Below are positions 9,056 to 19,148 of a stretch of 64,000 nt of DNA, in pieces. This DNA is from Microcaldota archaeon (GTDB lineage: Archaea > B1Sed10-29 > B47-G15): assembly GCA_003660975.1 (NCBI GenBank), contig QMVG01000005.1:1-64000 (forward strand), read 5' to 3'. The translations under genes were made by a program, and so were the position numbers. How positions within the stretch are numbered: the stretch's first letter is position 1; each line of letters begins with the position of its first letter. Below the pieces are notes generated by a model. That model made no database searches, was not told where the DNA came from, and worked only from the letters and a program-made list of their open reading frames with translations.

Positions 9056-10378
9056 CTAGGCACCACAGCCGCCACTGCTTGCGCCGCTTCCTTCAAAACC
9101 AAAGCCAGGACTCGGCACAGTGCTGCTCAGAGAAGCAGTGCAGGCCTCTGGCTTTTCCTCAAATGCAGAACATATGAGTCTCAGCAGTGCAGACGGGCTT
9201 CTCTCAGCGCTTATTTCCTTGCCATTTATGATGAGTGTTGGAGAGCCCCTGACAGCATATTTTTTGACATCTTCTTCATAAACCTTGTACACTGGATATC
9301 TCCCAGACAGCCATGATGAGCGATTTTCATAATTTTTATTTATATCAAATTCAGCATCTGCTTCTGCCATGCAGTCGTTGATCTCTGTTTCATTTATTCC
9401 CAATCTTGATATGCAAGCTTCACTGTCCCCTGCTTCTAAGAAGCACCTAAGGTATGGCAGGAAGTTTTCTTTTTCCTCTTTTTGTATGCAGTACTGTCTA
9501 GTGTTTTCATCAATCTCTTTCTTCCCGTGCATTGCATAATCACAGAATTTCACGCTGAAATTTACATTATCTCCAAGAGCCTCTATAACAGGTATTATGG
9601 CCTTTTCCATCTGCGTTCCATAAGGGCAGTAGCTCATAACAAACAGTTCAACAGTGGGTACCTTTCTCTTTTCAAAAGCAGTGCTCTCCTCAAAGATTTC
9701 AACATTGGAGCGCTTCTTTAAATTTGTCATATACTGCTCTAAGACCAGCTTTCTCTTCTCATCCAGCAGGTAATTCTTTATGCTCTCCTTAACAGTGTCA
9801 TAAGGCAGTGTAATATTGTTGCTGATAAAACTGCCTTTGTTTGCTTCATAATAAGCTCTTGCCTCCATTTCGCTTACAGAAACATTCGCTAAAACCACCT
9901 CGTTCAGGTACTTGTTTATCGTAAATTCTCTTGCGAAGAAATTTAGCAAATCTTCATAGCCAAAGCTTTTGTTTTCTATGCTTTTCTCAAAACTGGTCCT
10001 GTTTTTTCCCATTCTGCTGATGCTCTCTTCCATATATGTCTCTGCTTTGCTCATGTTCATTGAATAACCATGGGAAATAGCATCTTGGTAAACCAATATC
10101 CTATCTATTATGTAATCAGGCGGCACCTGTGATTTATATGACTCATCAACACCATTTACAAAGAGCAGCATATCTACCTGCTTATTGTAATCAGAGAGGC
10201 TGAGTTTATAGCCATTTATCTCTGCAAACAATTGGACAGGACTCTCATTTTCCACAGGGTTTACTGAACAGCTGTTGCCCTCACAAGGAGAAGAGGCAGG
10301 ACTCACGGACAGAGCATAGAGTAAAAAAGAAGCCCCTATTAGCATGATAGCAACTGCAATGTAGCCTTCCTTTTTCAT
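9056..10378 (-). CDS. Membrane-anchored/secreted protein with SurA-N-like chaperone region and thioredoxin-fold domain (CPYG)
   Basis: N-terminal TM/signal, SurA-like NGYKLSLSDYNKQVD..., then ELFVMSYCPYGTQMEKAIIPVIEAL and cis-Pro-like VRGSPTLIINGKEI. Confidence 0.7.
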   Translation of the reverse strand: MKKEGYIAVAIMLIGASFLLYALSVSPASSPCEGNSCSVNPVENESPVQLFAEINGYKLSLSDYNKQVDMLLFVNGVDESYKSQVPPDYIIDRILVYQDAISHGYSMNMSKAETYMEESISRMGKNRTSFEKSIENKSFGYEDLLNFFAREFTINKYLNEVVLANVSVSEMEARAYYEANKGSFISNNITLPYDTVKESIKNYLLDEKRKLVLEQYMTNLKKRSNVEIFEESTAFEKRKVPTVELFVMSYCPYGTQMEKAIIPVIEALGDNVNFSVKFCDYAMHGKKEIDENTRQYCIQKEEKENFLPYLRCFLEAGDSEACISRLGINETEINDCMAEADAEFDINKNYENRSSWLSGRYPVYKVYEEDVKKYAVRGSPTLIINGKEISAERSPSALLRLICSAFEEKPEACTASLSSTVPSPGFGFEGSGASSGGCGA

Positions 10379-10424
10379 ACGAAAGAACTCTCAAAATTTG
10401 ATGTTATTTTTCTGTTTTTGCCTT

Positions 10425-11654
10425 TTATAAGCTTGTTGGTATCTCGCCATATTCACTCTCTCTTGGTATTATCTTTGCCATCAGCTTCCCTTCCAGGTCC
10501 TGTAAGACATTCATGAAGTTCATAAATGCGTAGTATGGCGACTCCACGTGCTCTGAGAAGTACTTGTGTATGTCACCATCAGACCACCATTTAGTGCACA
10601 TATAATAGATATGGTCACTTGTCTGCAATCTTCTCCAAGCCTCTTTTAATTTGATGTCTCTTGCCCTCTTCACATATGACTCCAGAGCTTTTAACTTATT
10701 GAAGGCTGTTTTCTGCATCTCATTGCCGAGCCAAGCAGATAAGTCCCTGTCCATATCAGCCCATGAGCTGTAATAAGGCACGTCTATCTCATCAACTGCC
10801 TTCATTTTTATGAGCTCATTTATGCCTACAAAATCAAGGTGCTCATAGGCAAGCACGTGTTCTGGCAAGTGCCTCATGAAATCAAAAATTCCCGTTTCCT
10901 TCCACTGATGCTCTCCAAACGTCTCATAGTCCATAAAGAGGTTTATCACCTCTCCAGGACTTGCTGCCAGCCACGCAGCATACTTATCTGCTGTTAGCGG
11001 AAATTCTTCCCAATACGGTGTTGAAAACCTAAATGAAATGTCATCTGAGAGCTTGTAGTTTCTCAGGAAGAGTTTTATCTTGCTGCCTTTTGCCTGGTAG
11101 ACATAGTTCGGAGAGCGCCAGCCTAGGTATGAGTGCCAGCCTTCAGCCACTATGCCTTTATAACCCAAATCCTTTACTGTTCTTGCAATGTCATTTGAAT
11201 ACATAGCCTCAGTGTTTCTGAAAACCTTTGGCTTGTAATTGAAAAGCTCCTTAAAGAGCTTCCTGTGCATCTTTACCTGCTCTTTGAACTCCTCTTCGCT
11301 TATCAAATAGGCAAGGGAATGGTAATATGTCTCGTCTAAGAGGTCTACATGCCCTGTTTTTACCAGGTCCTGGAAGCTTTGTATCAATTCTGGTTCAAAT
11401 TCCTGTGCCTGTTCTATCCAGGTGCCTGTGATACTGAACGAGACCTTAAACTTCCCCTCGTATTTCTCTATTAAGTCAAGAAGCAATCTATTGCTCGGAA
11501 AATAGCATTTTCTTGCAGCTCTCAGGAATATCTCCTTATTGAGCTTTTTGTCGAAATACTCTGTTCCATTGCCTATATCAAAGACAGAGTACTGTCTCAA
11601 CCTGTGCGGCTGATGGACGTGAAAGTACATAACTACATGTGTCATCATTATCAC
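10425..11654 (-). CDS. Glycoside hydrolase family 57 alpha-amylase
   Basis: VVMYFHVHQPHRLRQY, SITGTWIEQAQEF, FRNTEAMYSNDIAR, FMDYETFGEHQW. Confidence 0.9.
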   Translation of the reverse strand: MIMMTHVVMYFHVHQPHRLRQYSVFDIGNGTEYFDKKLNKEIFLRAARKCYFPSNRLLLDLIEKYEGKFKVSFSITGTWIEQAQEFEPELIQSFQDLVKTGHVDLLDETYYHSLAYLISEEEFKEQVKMHRKLFKELFNYKPKVFRNTEAMYSNDIARTVKDLGYKGIVAEGWHSYLGWRSPNYVYQAKGSKIKLFLRNYKLSDDISFRFSTPYWEEFPLTADKYAAWLAASPGEVINLFMDYETFGEHQWKETGIFDFMRHLPEHVLAYEHLDFVGINELIKMKAVDEIDVPYYSSWADMDRDLSAWLGNEMQKTAFNKLKALESYVKRARDIKLKEAWRRLQTSDHIYYMCTKWWSDGDIHKYFSEHVESPYYAFMNFMNVLQDLEGKLMAKIIPRESEYGEIPTSL

Positions 11655-12781
11655 CCGTAAACTGCCATTTTATAGGCCTTTATTGTCTCTTCAGCTATTT
11701 TGTCCCATGTGAGGTGTTTTATCTCTTTTTTGCCATTCCTTGACATCTCCCTCGCCATTGGTGGGTACATGAGAAGCCCAAGTATAAGCTCAGCCATCTT
11801 ATTTACATCCCAGAAATCCACCTTGAACGCACTCCTGACAACCTCTGATGCCCCTGACTCTTTGCTTATGACAACAGGGGTGCCTGCTGCCACTGCTTCA
11901 AGCACTGTTATGCCAAATGGTTCAGAGACGCTCGGAAGCACGTAAACATCACTTATCGCATAATATTTTGGCTTTTCCTCTTCAGGCACGAAGCCAAGAA
12001 ACATTACCTTGTCTGAGATGCCCAGGTCTATTGCCTGCTTTATCAACTGAGGCAGCATATCTCCTGTACCTGCTATAAGGAATTTGACATTTCTAAACCT
12101 CTCCACAACCTTCTTGGCTGCATTTAGGAAGTAATCAGGCCCTTTCTGGACGAAAAGCCTTCCGAGGTACAGGACTATCTTGCTGTTGCCTAAGCCGTGC
12201 TCTCTCCTGAATTGCTGTTCAAACCTCTCCTGGTCAACTGCGTTGTATATGACAACTATTTTGCGCGGGTCAACTCCTAATTTTTCCACTAGGTTTCTCT
12301 TCATATAATAGGAATTGGCAATTATCAGGTCAGCGTTATAATAGCCTGTTTTTTCTTTCTCCACAATGTAGCTCCATGGGTCATGCGGTGTTCTCATGTA
12401 CTCAATGGCATGCGCATGGCAGATCAGGGGCTTTCCAGTGATCTTCTTCAATCTGACCGCTGCGTCAAAGACCATCCAGTCCTGGGCATGTATCACATCA
12501 AAGCTCTCGTGCAGGCACCTTTTTACAAGCAGATTATTGTAGTCCTCTATACTGCCTTTGAACACCATTGCTTCTTTCTCATTGTATGAACCAAATTCAA
12601 ATCCAGGACCTACTTCAACAACCTTGACGAAATCAGAGCGAACCTTCTTCATCCTTTTGGGAAGTACATAGATGACATCAATACCTTTAGCACTGAGCTG
12701 TTTGGTAAGCTCGTAGCAGTAGACTCCCAAGCCTCCTGTTATATACGGTGGGAATTCCCATCCCAATATAAGAACCCTCAT
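11651..12781 (-). CDS. Glycosyltransferase family 4/5-type (glycogen synthase-like)
   Basis: LGWEFPPYITGGLGVYCYEL, LYLGRLFVQKGPDYFLNAA, VLPSVSEPFGITVLEAVAAGTPVV. Confidence 0.88.
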   Translation of the reverse strand: MRVLILGWEFPPYITGGLGVYCYELTKQLSAKGIDVIYVLPKRMKKVRSDFVKVVEVGPGFEFGSYNEKEAMVFKGSIEDYNNLLVKRCLHESFDVIHAQDWMVFDAAVRLKKITGKPLICHAHAIEYMRTPHDPWSYIVEKEKTGYYNADLIIANSYYMKRNLVEKLGVDPRKIVVIYNAVDQERFEQQFRREHGLGNSKIVLYLGRLFVQKGPDYFLNAAKKVVERFRNVKFLIAGTGDMLPQLIKQAIDLGISDKVMFLGFVPEEEKPKYYAISDVYVLPSVSEPFGITVLEAVAAGTPVVISKESGASEVVRSAFKVDFWDVNKMAELILGLLMYPPMAREMSRNGKKEIKHLTWDKIAEETIKAYKMAVYG

Positions 12782-12793
12782 TTCAGCTCTCTC

Positions 12794-13672
12794 TTAAAGT
12801 TTTCCTTGTAGGTATTCTGCCGCTACCCTATTAGCGTACTCTGCTGTCTCTCGGAGCTCCCAGTTGTTCACAAGGCCCTTTATGAAGGCTGCATTGAAGG
12901 CATCCCCGCTTCCAACAGGGTTCTTAACAGTTAGCTTCACAGCAGGACTCTTAAAGCTCAATTCCCTGCTGCACACATATGCGCCCTTTGCTCCTAGGTG
13001 TACCACCACCATCTTAGTGAATTTCATCAGTTTTGAGCATGCTGATGATATGCTTCTGCCACCCATCAGTGAGAGCAGTTCTCTCTTGTTCAGGAAGAGA
13101 ACATCGGCGTAGTTAAGAGCCCGGAACAACTGCTTCCTCCGTGCATCAGACCATCCCCTGTAATTCCACCCGATCCCAAGGGATGTCTGCCTATTATTCT
13201 GTTTTTCGAACTTAAATAATGTTGTGTTCCCACCATTGAGTAGTAACTTGTTATGCCAGTAACCTCCTCTAAATAGATGCTTTGAGGAAAGCAGCAGGGT
13301 TTTGTCTATGTCCTTAAGAGAGAGCAGCTCATTCACGCCGTTATCTGTGATAAATGCCCTATCTCCTTTCTTCAGCCGTATGGCCATTGTAATTGCCGTC
13401 TTGCCCCTTTTCCTCACTAGATGCCTGTCAAGGCCTAGTTTTCCAAGCTCTGTTTTAAGCCATTTGCCTGCGAAATCTCCAGCAATTGGGGCGATTAGAG
13501 CTGTTTTAAGCCCTATTTTAGTGCCTACAACAGCAGTATTTGTTGCCTCTCCTCCAATTTGAGCCCTTATCTTTGTGCTGAGCTGGGTCTCAGGACTTGG
13601 GTAATCTCCTATGTCCTCTGTAACCAAATCCAGGTTAAGGTCTCCCACGCAAAGCAAGTCATATTTGTCCAC
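12794..13672 (-). CDS. PfkB-family sugar kinase
   Basis: GGEATNTAVVGTKIG near the N-term and NPVGSGDAFNAAFIKGL anion-hole motif. Confidence 0.88.
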   Translation of the reverse strand: MDKYDLLCVGDLNLDLVTEDIGDYPSPETQLSTKIRAQIGGEATNTAVVGTKIGLKTALIAPIAGDFAGKWLKTELGKLGLDRHLVRKRGKTAITMAIRLKKGDRAFITDNGVNELLSLKDIDKTLLLSSKHLFRGGYWHNKLLLNGGNTTLFKFEKQNNRQTSLGIGWNYRGWSDARRKQLFRALNYADVLFLNKRELLSLMGGRSISSACSKLMKFTKMVVVHLGAKGAYVCSRELSFKSPAVKLTVKNPVGSGDAFNAAFIKGLVNNWELRETAEYANRVAAEYLQGKL

Positions 13673-13690
13673 ATTCCCACCGAGTAGTAG

Positions 13691-14350
13691 TTACAACGAT
13701 TCAAACAATTCTGCCAGGTCCTTAATTAGCTGCTTTTTGTTTTTGGACTTGGCAATCCATGAAGCCACCAGGATGCCCTTAGCACCTATCTGAAATGCCA
13801 TTTCCACATCTTTAAGGCTGCTTATCCCGGCTCCGCACCACAGTGGAATCCTCTTCCTCCTGCCAAGAGTTGCAGCTTCTTCCAATACAGAGACCTTTGC
13901 CCTTGATACAGAAATGCCTGTTGCTATGAGCTCTGGAGGTTCATAGACAAGCACGTTTGGTCTTAGGGCAGAGATCTGCTTCAGGTCTGCCATATTATTT
14001 GCACAGCAAACAGTCATAAGCCTATTTTTCTTGCACATAGCTATCAGCTGCTTCAAGCTAGCTTTATCAAGCCTGTGTTCAGAGTGATTTAGAAGAGTCC
14101 CTTTGCAAGAAGCTTGCTTGATGGAGTAGGGACTTACAAAGCCAGTATGTCTTCCTGGCTCAATCGGGTCAACGTGCTGAGAAAAAACAGCTATATTGGT
14201 ATTCATACTTATTAAGGAGATATCCACCATCTGAGGTGCTACTCCTATATGTCTATCAGCGTATTTTTCAATGATTTTTGCTAATTCAAGACCTTTTTTC
14301 CCACTTAGCTCTCTGTAAGTCTTATAATTTACAATTGCTTTTAGCTGCAT
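13691..14350 (-). CDS. tpiA: Triosephosphate isomerase (archaeal short type)
   Basis: NYKTY, GVAPQMVDI, VFSQHVDPIEPGRHTGFVSP, LLNHSEHR, YEPPELIATG, CGAGISS. Confidence 0.93.
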   Translation of the reverse strand: MQLKAIVNYKTYRELSGKKGLELAKIIEKYADRHIGVAPQMVDISLISMNTNIAVFSQHVDPIEPGRHTGFVSPYSIKQASCKGTLLNHSEHRLDKASLKQLIAMCKKNRLMTVCCANNMADLKQISALRPNVLVYEPPELIATGISVSRAKVSVLEEAATLGRRKRIPLWCGAGISSLKDVEMAFQIGAKGILVASWIAKSKNKKQLIKDLAELFESL

Positions 14351-14359
14351 TCCTATCCC

Positions 14360-14452
14360 TTAAGATACTACAAGAGTATATGCTGCAGCAACCACAACTA
14401 TGCCTATAATTATACCAGCCCAGAGTTTTATGTTCTTCCACATCTTCTCCAT
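14360..14452 (-). CDS. 30-aa single-TM peptide
   Basis: Hand translation: MEKMWKNIKLWAGIIIGIVVVAAAYTLVVS, GGTGGT just before the ATG; between tpiA and pgk. Confidence 0.5.
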   Translation of the reverse strand: MEKMWKNIKLWAGIIIGIVVVAAAYTLVVS

Positions 14453-14496
14453 ACCACCACCCCATAATAGCAAGGATTATAACTTTAAAAAGTTTG

Positions 14497-15711
14497 CTAT
14501 CTAGCATAAAGTATTCTGAGGCCAGGCAATTCCCTTCCAGATAAGTAGTGTACCAGTGCACCTCCACCCATACAAACGTAATTAAACTGTTTTATGTTGA
14601 ATTTAAGCATTTTTAGGGCCTCTATGGTGTTTCCGCCCCCTATGAATGAATGGCCAGCAGTGTTAGCAGCTGCCTTAAGCAATTCTCTTGTTCCTACCTC
14701 AAAGCCTTTGTTTTCATATATGCCTGCTGGTCCTTTGACAACAACAGTGCCTGCATTGTTTATCTCTTTCGCATATCTCTTGTAGGTTCTTGTGCCTATA
14801 TCCATTATCATGTAATTTGTAGGAAGCTCTGTAAGGCTTATCTCCTTTCTTCTGCCTCTCACACTTATTGCCAGGTCTACAGGTGTTCTTATCTTGTCTC
14901 CAAATCTCCCATAGAGCTTTTCAGCCCTCTCAAGGTACTGCATCCAGCCGCCCTCTTCGTGCTTTTTAAACGTTTTCTTTCCGAGCTCATATCCTTGAGC
15001 CATCAGAAACAGCTCTCCTGGCACTCCGCAGCTGAGCACAGCATCCATCTCTCCCTTGGGCATCATATATTCCATTAAAGCAAAAACATCATCTGGCTTT
15101 CCTCCTCCCAGCACAAAGATATTTGGAGGCACTGCGTGCTTTTTTATCTCGTCAAGATATGTAACTGCCTTTTCCATTGCCCTGCCAGCAATGCATGGAA
15201 GTATGTGATAGAAGCCCACAACAGTAGCATGGCTTCTGTGACTTACGCTGAAGGCATCAAGAACAAAGAGGTTTCCATAATATGCCAATGTCTGAATTAA
15301 TGGGCTTTTAGCGTGTTCTTCAGGACTTTTCTCAAGCATCTCATATGGGTCTTTCCTGATATTGTCAAGCATGATGACGTCTCCCTGCCTTAACCCTTTT
15401 ATCGCCTTTATGGCTTTTTCTCCCCTTATGTCTGGAACAAATACAATCTTCTTTCCAACGTATTTAGACAGTAATCTAGCATGTTGTTTTAAGTCAATGA
15501 AGTCTTTTGCACCAGGCCTCCCCTGGTGTGATATTAAAACTATTTTGGCCTTTTTCTTGATTAGCTCCTTTATAGTTTCTGCATGGGATTCAAATCTTGG
15601 GTGCTCTCTAATTTTTCCATTAGTAGAAACAGGAACATTTACGTCTATCCTAACCAAGGTTACCTTGCCTTTGAAATCGTAATTATCCATCGTCTGTAGC
15701 ATTTTGCTCAT
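14497..15711 (-). CDS. pgk: Phosphoglycerate kinase
   Basis: VTLVRIDVNVPV, LISHQGRPG, FSVSHRSHATVVGF, FVLGGGKPDDVF, FIGGGNTIEAL. Confidence 0.95.
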   Translation of the reverse strand: MSKMLQTMDNYDFKGKVTLVRIDVNVPVSTNGKIREHPRFESHAETIKELIKKKAKIVLISHQGRPGAKDFIDLKQHARLLSKYVGKKIVFVPDIRGEKAIKAIKGLRQGDVIMLDNIRKDPYEMLEKSPEEHAKSPLIQTLAYYGNLFVLDAFSVSHRSHATVVGFYHILPCIAGRAMEKAVTYLDEIKKHAVPPNIFVLGGGKPDDVFALMEYMMPKGEMDAVLSCGVPGELFLMAQGYELGKKTFKKHEEGGWMQYLERAEKLYGRFGDKIRTPVDLAISVRGRRKEISLTELPTNYMIMDIGTRTYKRYAKEINNAGTVVVKGPAGIYENKGFEVGTRELLKAAANTAGHSFIGGGNTIEALKMLKFNIKQFNYVCMGGGALVHYLSGRELPGLRILYAR

Positions 15712-15714
15712 CTC

Positions 15715-16752
15715 TTAAGGTTTGCCGAAAATACCAAGAGACTCATTCGTCATTTTTATGCTCCTCATTGGGTCTTCCTCAATACCTGTTATAGCTCTTA
15801 TAGCATCTATATTTTCTGGAATAACAATTGCCTCTGAATGCACTGCATGCATCCAGTACACTGTGTCCTCTTCAACTGTTACTGATTCATCCCAAATAAC
15901 TGTCTCATACATGTCATATCTTGGTCTCAGTAAGTCTCTAAAGCGCTCTATTATAAGAGCAGTGTCTGAATAGCCGTCAGAGCCTTTTAATAACAGCACT
16001 CTAGGGGTGTTTGAGAGAATCTCCTTCACTTTTTCCTTCTCAGCATCAGCCTTTAGCTCAACTGCTACCATATGTGTATGGGCCAAAGTAGTTGGAACTT
16101 TAACTGCCATTGTTTCGACTCTCAGGTCATGGATTATCGTTTGCAAGTCTGGGCCATGGTGTGAAGGAAGAGGTAAAACAGGCACTATGGCATTTATAGG
16201 GCCTTTTCTTGCATCCCACGGGTCCACAGCTCTTCTGACCAATGAAACAATTGCTCTTCTCACATCAAAGTTCTGTTTTATAGCTCCTATAGTCCTTGCA
16301 AGAGAAGTAGTGTTACAGCTCACCACCCTTGTGCTTTTCTTATTGAAAGATTCCAAATAGTTTACATTTGCATTAAAACTGACCTCTGCTATACTCGCCT
16401 TTGCTCCACCCTCATAAACCTGTTTTACATTGTACTTTTCGTAGAGTCCTTTGTTTTTCTCTTCAATTCCTGCAGGTGTGGCATCAACTACTACATCAAT
16501 TTCCCCTGAAGCCAGCACTTCCTCCAGCGTGCCCTCAGGATTTAAACCTGCTTCTGCCAGTGTGTTCTGGGCCTCTGGCAAGCTCGCGTAAAGCTTGACT
16601 CCTTTTAATGGACCATCAAGGACAGACCTAAGCACTGCTGTTGCTGAAACATCAGATACTCCTGCTAATGTCATGTCTTTTTGAAGCCTAACTGCGTGTG
16701 CAACTCTTTTTCCTATAGCACCGACGCCGTTTACAAGGACCTTGACTGTCAT
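15715..16752 (-). CDS. gap: Glyceraldehyde-3-phosphate dehydrogenase, archaeal type
   Basis: VLVNGVGAIGKRVAHAV, VVSCNTTSLAR catalytic Cys, LPLPSHHGPDLQTI. Confidence 0.95.
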   Translation of the reverse strand: MTVKVLVNGVGAIGKRVAHAVRLQKDMTLAGVSDVSATAVLRSVLDGPLKGVKLYASLPEAQNTLAEAGLNPEGTLEEVLASGEIDVVVDATPAGIEEKNKGLYEKYNVKQVYEGGAKASIAEVSFNANVNYLESFNKKSTRVVSCNTTSLARTIGAIKQNFDVRRAIVSLVRRAVDPWDARKGPINAIVPVLPLPSHHGPDLQTIIHDLRVETMAVKVPTTLAHTHMVAVELKADAEKEKVKEILSNTPRVLLLKGSDGYSDTALIIERFRDLLRPRYDMYETVIWDESVTVEEDTVYWMHAVHSEAIVIPENIDAIRAITGIEEDPMRSIKMTNESLGIFGKP

Positions 16753-16785
16753 ATCAAAACAGAAGGAAGAAAGGATTTTTAAACA

Positions 16786-17019
16786 TTGCTGTCATTATTC
16801 TTTTGTATGGCTAAACTGGAAAGTAATCTGCGCTATATCTTAAAAGCAGATGAGATAAAGATACTCCTCTTTCTCGTGCTTGGTCTCTCTTTTGTGTCTA
16901 TATTTACTATGCTTTGCTATAATTGCAATCCATTTCTGTACAACTTTGTCACGCTTTTGCTTTTGATTTCAGCATATCTGCTGAGCTGTATAATTATCTT
17001 TTGGGAGAGACACAGCTAA
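16786..17019 (+). CDS. Small two-TM membrane protein
   Basis: 77 aa ORF with two hydrophobic stretches, divergent from gap. Confidence 0.55.
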   Translation: MLSLFFCMAKLESNLRYILKADEIKILLFLVLGLSFVSIFTMLCYNCNPFLYNFVTLLLLISAYLLSCIIIFWERHS

Positions 17020-17022
17020 AGC

Positions 17023-17736
17023 TCAGCGCTTCTTTTTGACTATCCTAACAACCTTTTTTAGAAATGAAACCGCATCATCTCTTGCCCAGACATTTCTCCC
17101 AACAGCAACACCTGCGGCCCCTGATTTCATGACTTCCTCAACTGTTTGTAAGTATACATCTCTATGTTCCAATTTTCCCCCAGAAGCGAAAACTGGCTTA
17201 AAGGCAGCTTTAACCACATTAGCAAAACCGCTGTTTTTTGGGTGATATGTCTTTATAAAGTCAAAACCGATTTCACTGCCAATCCTGGCCGCATACATTA
17301 CATCTCTCTCATTATACCTCGTCGGAGTTCTTGGATAAACAATTCCCAAGACAGGCAGCTTTCTTTTATGCGCTTCCTCTTTTATATAGGCTGCCAATCT
17401 CAGCATATGCTGCTCGTCATTTGAACCTGGATATACAGTGCACGCAAACACATCTGGTTTATATCTCATAGCATCAGCTACTGTGGTATGCATCTCCTGC
17501 ATCTCCCTTTTGCTGAGAGAGCTTTTTCCGGTTAGTTTTACAATCCTTACTAACTTTCCTGTATTTCCAACTATTTCCCAGCTGCCGCTGTTCATCATTA
17601 GAGCATCTGCTCCTCCTTTTAGAGCTATCTTTGCTATTCGCTTAGGGTCCATATCCACATCTGGATATGACTGAGGCCCATGTTCAAAACCATGGTCAAA
17701 TGCAATTATTACCGCAGGTGTTTTTAGCTTTCTCAT
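17023..17736 (-). CDS. Class I fructose-bisphosphate aldolase, archaeal DhnA type
   Basis: IIAFDHGFEHGPQSYP, DFIKTYHPKN Schiff-base Lys, GVAVGRNVWARDDAV. Confidence 0.92.
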   Translation of the reverse strand: MRKLKTPAVIIAFDHGFEHGPQSYPDVDMDPKRIAKIALKGGADALMMNSGSWEIVGNTGKLVRIVKLTGKSSLSKREMQEMHTTVADAMRYKPDVFACTVYPGSNDEQHMLRLAAYIKEEAHKRKLPVLGIVYPRTPTRYNERDVMYAARIGSEIGFDFIKTYHPKNSGFANVVKAAFKPVFASGGKLEHRDVYLQTVEEVMKSGAAGVAVGRNVWARDDAVSFLKKVVRIVKKKR

Positions 17737-18704
17737 ATGAACCTCGCCTTGAAACGTTTTAATTGATACAGATTTGGAATGCCTTCCTGAGCGCCTGCCT
17801 TTGTTATTACCATAGCACTTAGCTTGGCTCCCAAATCCATCGATTCCTCAATATTTTGTGAATGCAATTCACCGTAAATAAAGCCAGCTGCGTAGGCATC
17901 TCCTGCTCCTGTGGTATCTGCAACCTTTACCCTATACGCTCTGTGCTCGTAATACTTACCGTCAACATATGCGGCACTGCCTTTTGTTCCTCTAAGTACT
18001 ACAACGGTCTTAGGCCCCATCGATGCTGCTTTTTCCATGGCTTTTTTCATATTTTTTTCACCCATCAAAGCAGAAATCTCCTCTTCATTCAGTATAAGCG
18101 TATTAGAATATTTCATGAGGTTCAGCAATGTTCTAGCTTTTTCTTTTATCATTGAGATGCTTGGGGCCAATGCCAGATAATTGTTGTTTTCCCTGCATAT
18201 CCTGCCTGCTTTCAAGGCAGCATTAGCAGCTGTTAAGCTTGTCATGCTTGTTATTACAACTGCCTTTGAGTGTTTAATGAATGTGTCAGGAACATCCTGC
18301 GGATTTATGTGATTTAAGGCACCCCTGTCAATTACGAGCGTCTTTTCATTTTCATAACCTACAAGGTTTATAGAAGCAGCTGTGTTCACTCCTATTGTTC
18401 TTTTAAGATATGTGGTATCAACATTAAGTTCTTTTAAGTGATTTATTATTATGTTCCCGTAAACATCATCACCAACACGTGATATTACATATGTGTTTTC
18501 TCCTAATTTACTCAACGCTGAGGCGATGTTGCAAGCGCTACCACCAGGGTGAATTACAATGCTCTCTGCATTGTGTTTCGTTCCCTCTTCAATAGCAATA
18601 AATGTTTTTCCCTTACTTTTTATACTTCTGAATTCTTTTGACTTCACAGTCATGTCAACAGTAGCACTCCCTAAACAGACAATTCTATCCTCATTTTCTT
18701 GCAT
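17733..18704 (-). CDS. PfkB-family sugar kinase (second copy)
   Basis: HPGGSACNIASALSKLG and VADTTGAGDAYAAGFIYG. Confidence 0.9.
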   Translation of the reverse strand: MQENEDRIVCLGSATVDMTVKSKEFRSIKSKGKTFIAIEEGTKHNAESIVIHPGGSACNIASALSKLGENTYVISRVGDDVYGNIIINHLKELNVDTTYLKRTIGVNTAASINLVGYENEKTLVIDRGALNHINPQDVPDTFIKHSKAVVITSMTSLTAANAALKAGRICRENNNYLALAPSISMIKEKARTLLNLMKYSNTLILNEEEISALMGEKNMKKAMEKAASMGPKTVVVLRGTKGSAAYVDGKYYEHRAYRVKVADTTGAGDAYAAGFIYGELHSQNIEESMDLGAKLSAMVITKAGAQEGIPNLYQLKRFKARFI

Positions 18705-18820
18705 GTAACCACTCTCTAGTGATTTAAAATTTATGCTCCTTATAGTGATAATGAAGCAAAAGTATTTAAGTTTATTTGTTTAAATAATATTATCTACTTG
18801 GAGAGGTCGGAAGGGGTGTT

Positions 18821-19138
18821 ATGAGAAGTAAAAAAAGCAAAACTAGGAGAACTAAGAAAAAGGTCAGCAAAAAGGTCTCAAATGACAAAGCCTTCTACTT
18901 TAACACTTGGCAGGGCTTTACAGGTATAAAAGCCAAAAGTTTGGAAGAGTTTAAAAAAGCAATAAAAGTGGTTCCAATTGAATCACTATATTATCATCTC
19001 AGGGAGGATAAGAACGACTTTTCAGCTTGGTTGAGAGGGGTGCTCAACGAAAAAAAGATTGCAGACGAGATAGACAAAATCAAGTCGGAGATGCTTGAAG
19101 GAGAGCATCTTAGAAGAGCGATTTACTTCCATCTTTGA
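18821..19138 (+). CDS. DUF5752-like small protein
   Basis: AFYFNTWQGFTGIKAKSLEEFKKAIKVVPIESLYYHLREDKNDFSAWLRGVL. Confidence 0.65.
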   Translation: MRSKKSKTRRTKKKVSKKVSNDKAFYFNTWQGFTGIKAKSLEEFKKAIKVVPIESLYYHLREDKNDFSAWLRGVLNEKKIADEIDKIKSEMLEGEHLRRAIYFHL

Positions 19139-19148
19139 GGTGAAATGT

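Noticed and set aside
14322-14567. Minus ORF (81 aa) between tpiA and pgk
   Set aside because: Overlaps the pgk end and tpiA start out of frame, Cys/Tyr-rich nonsense; the 30-aa TM ORF is the better candidate
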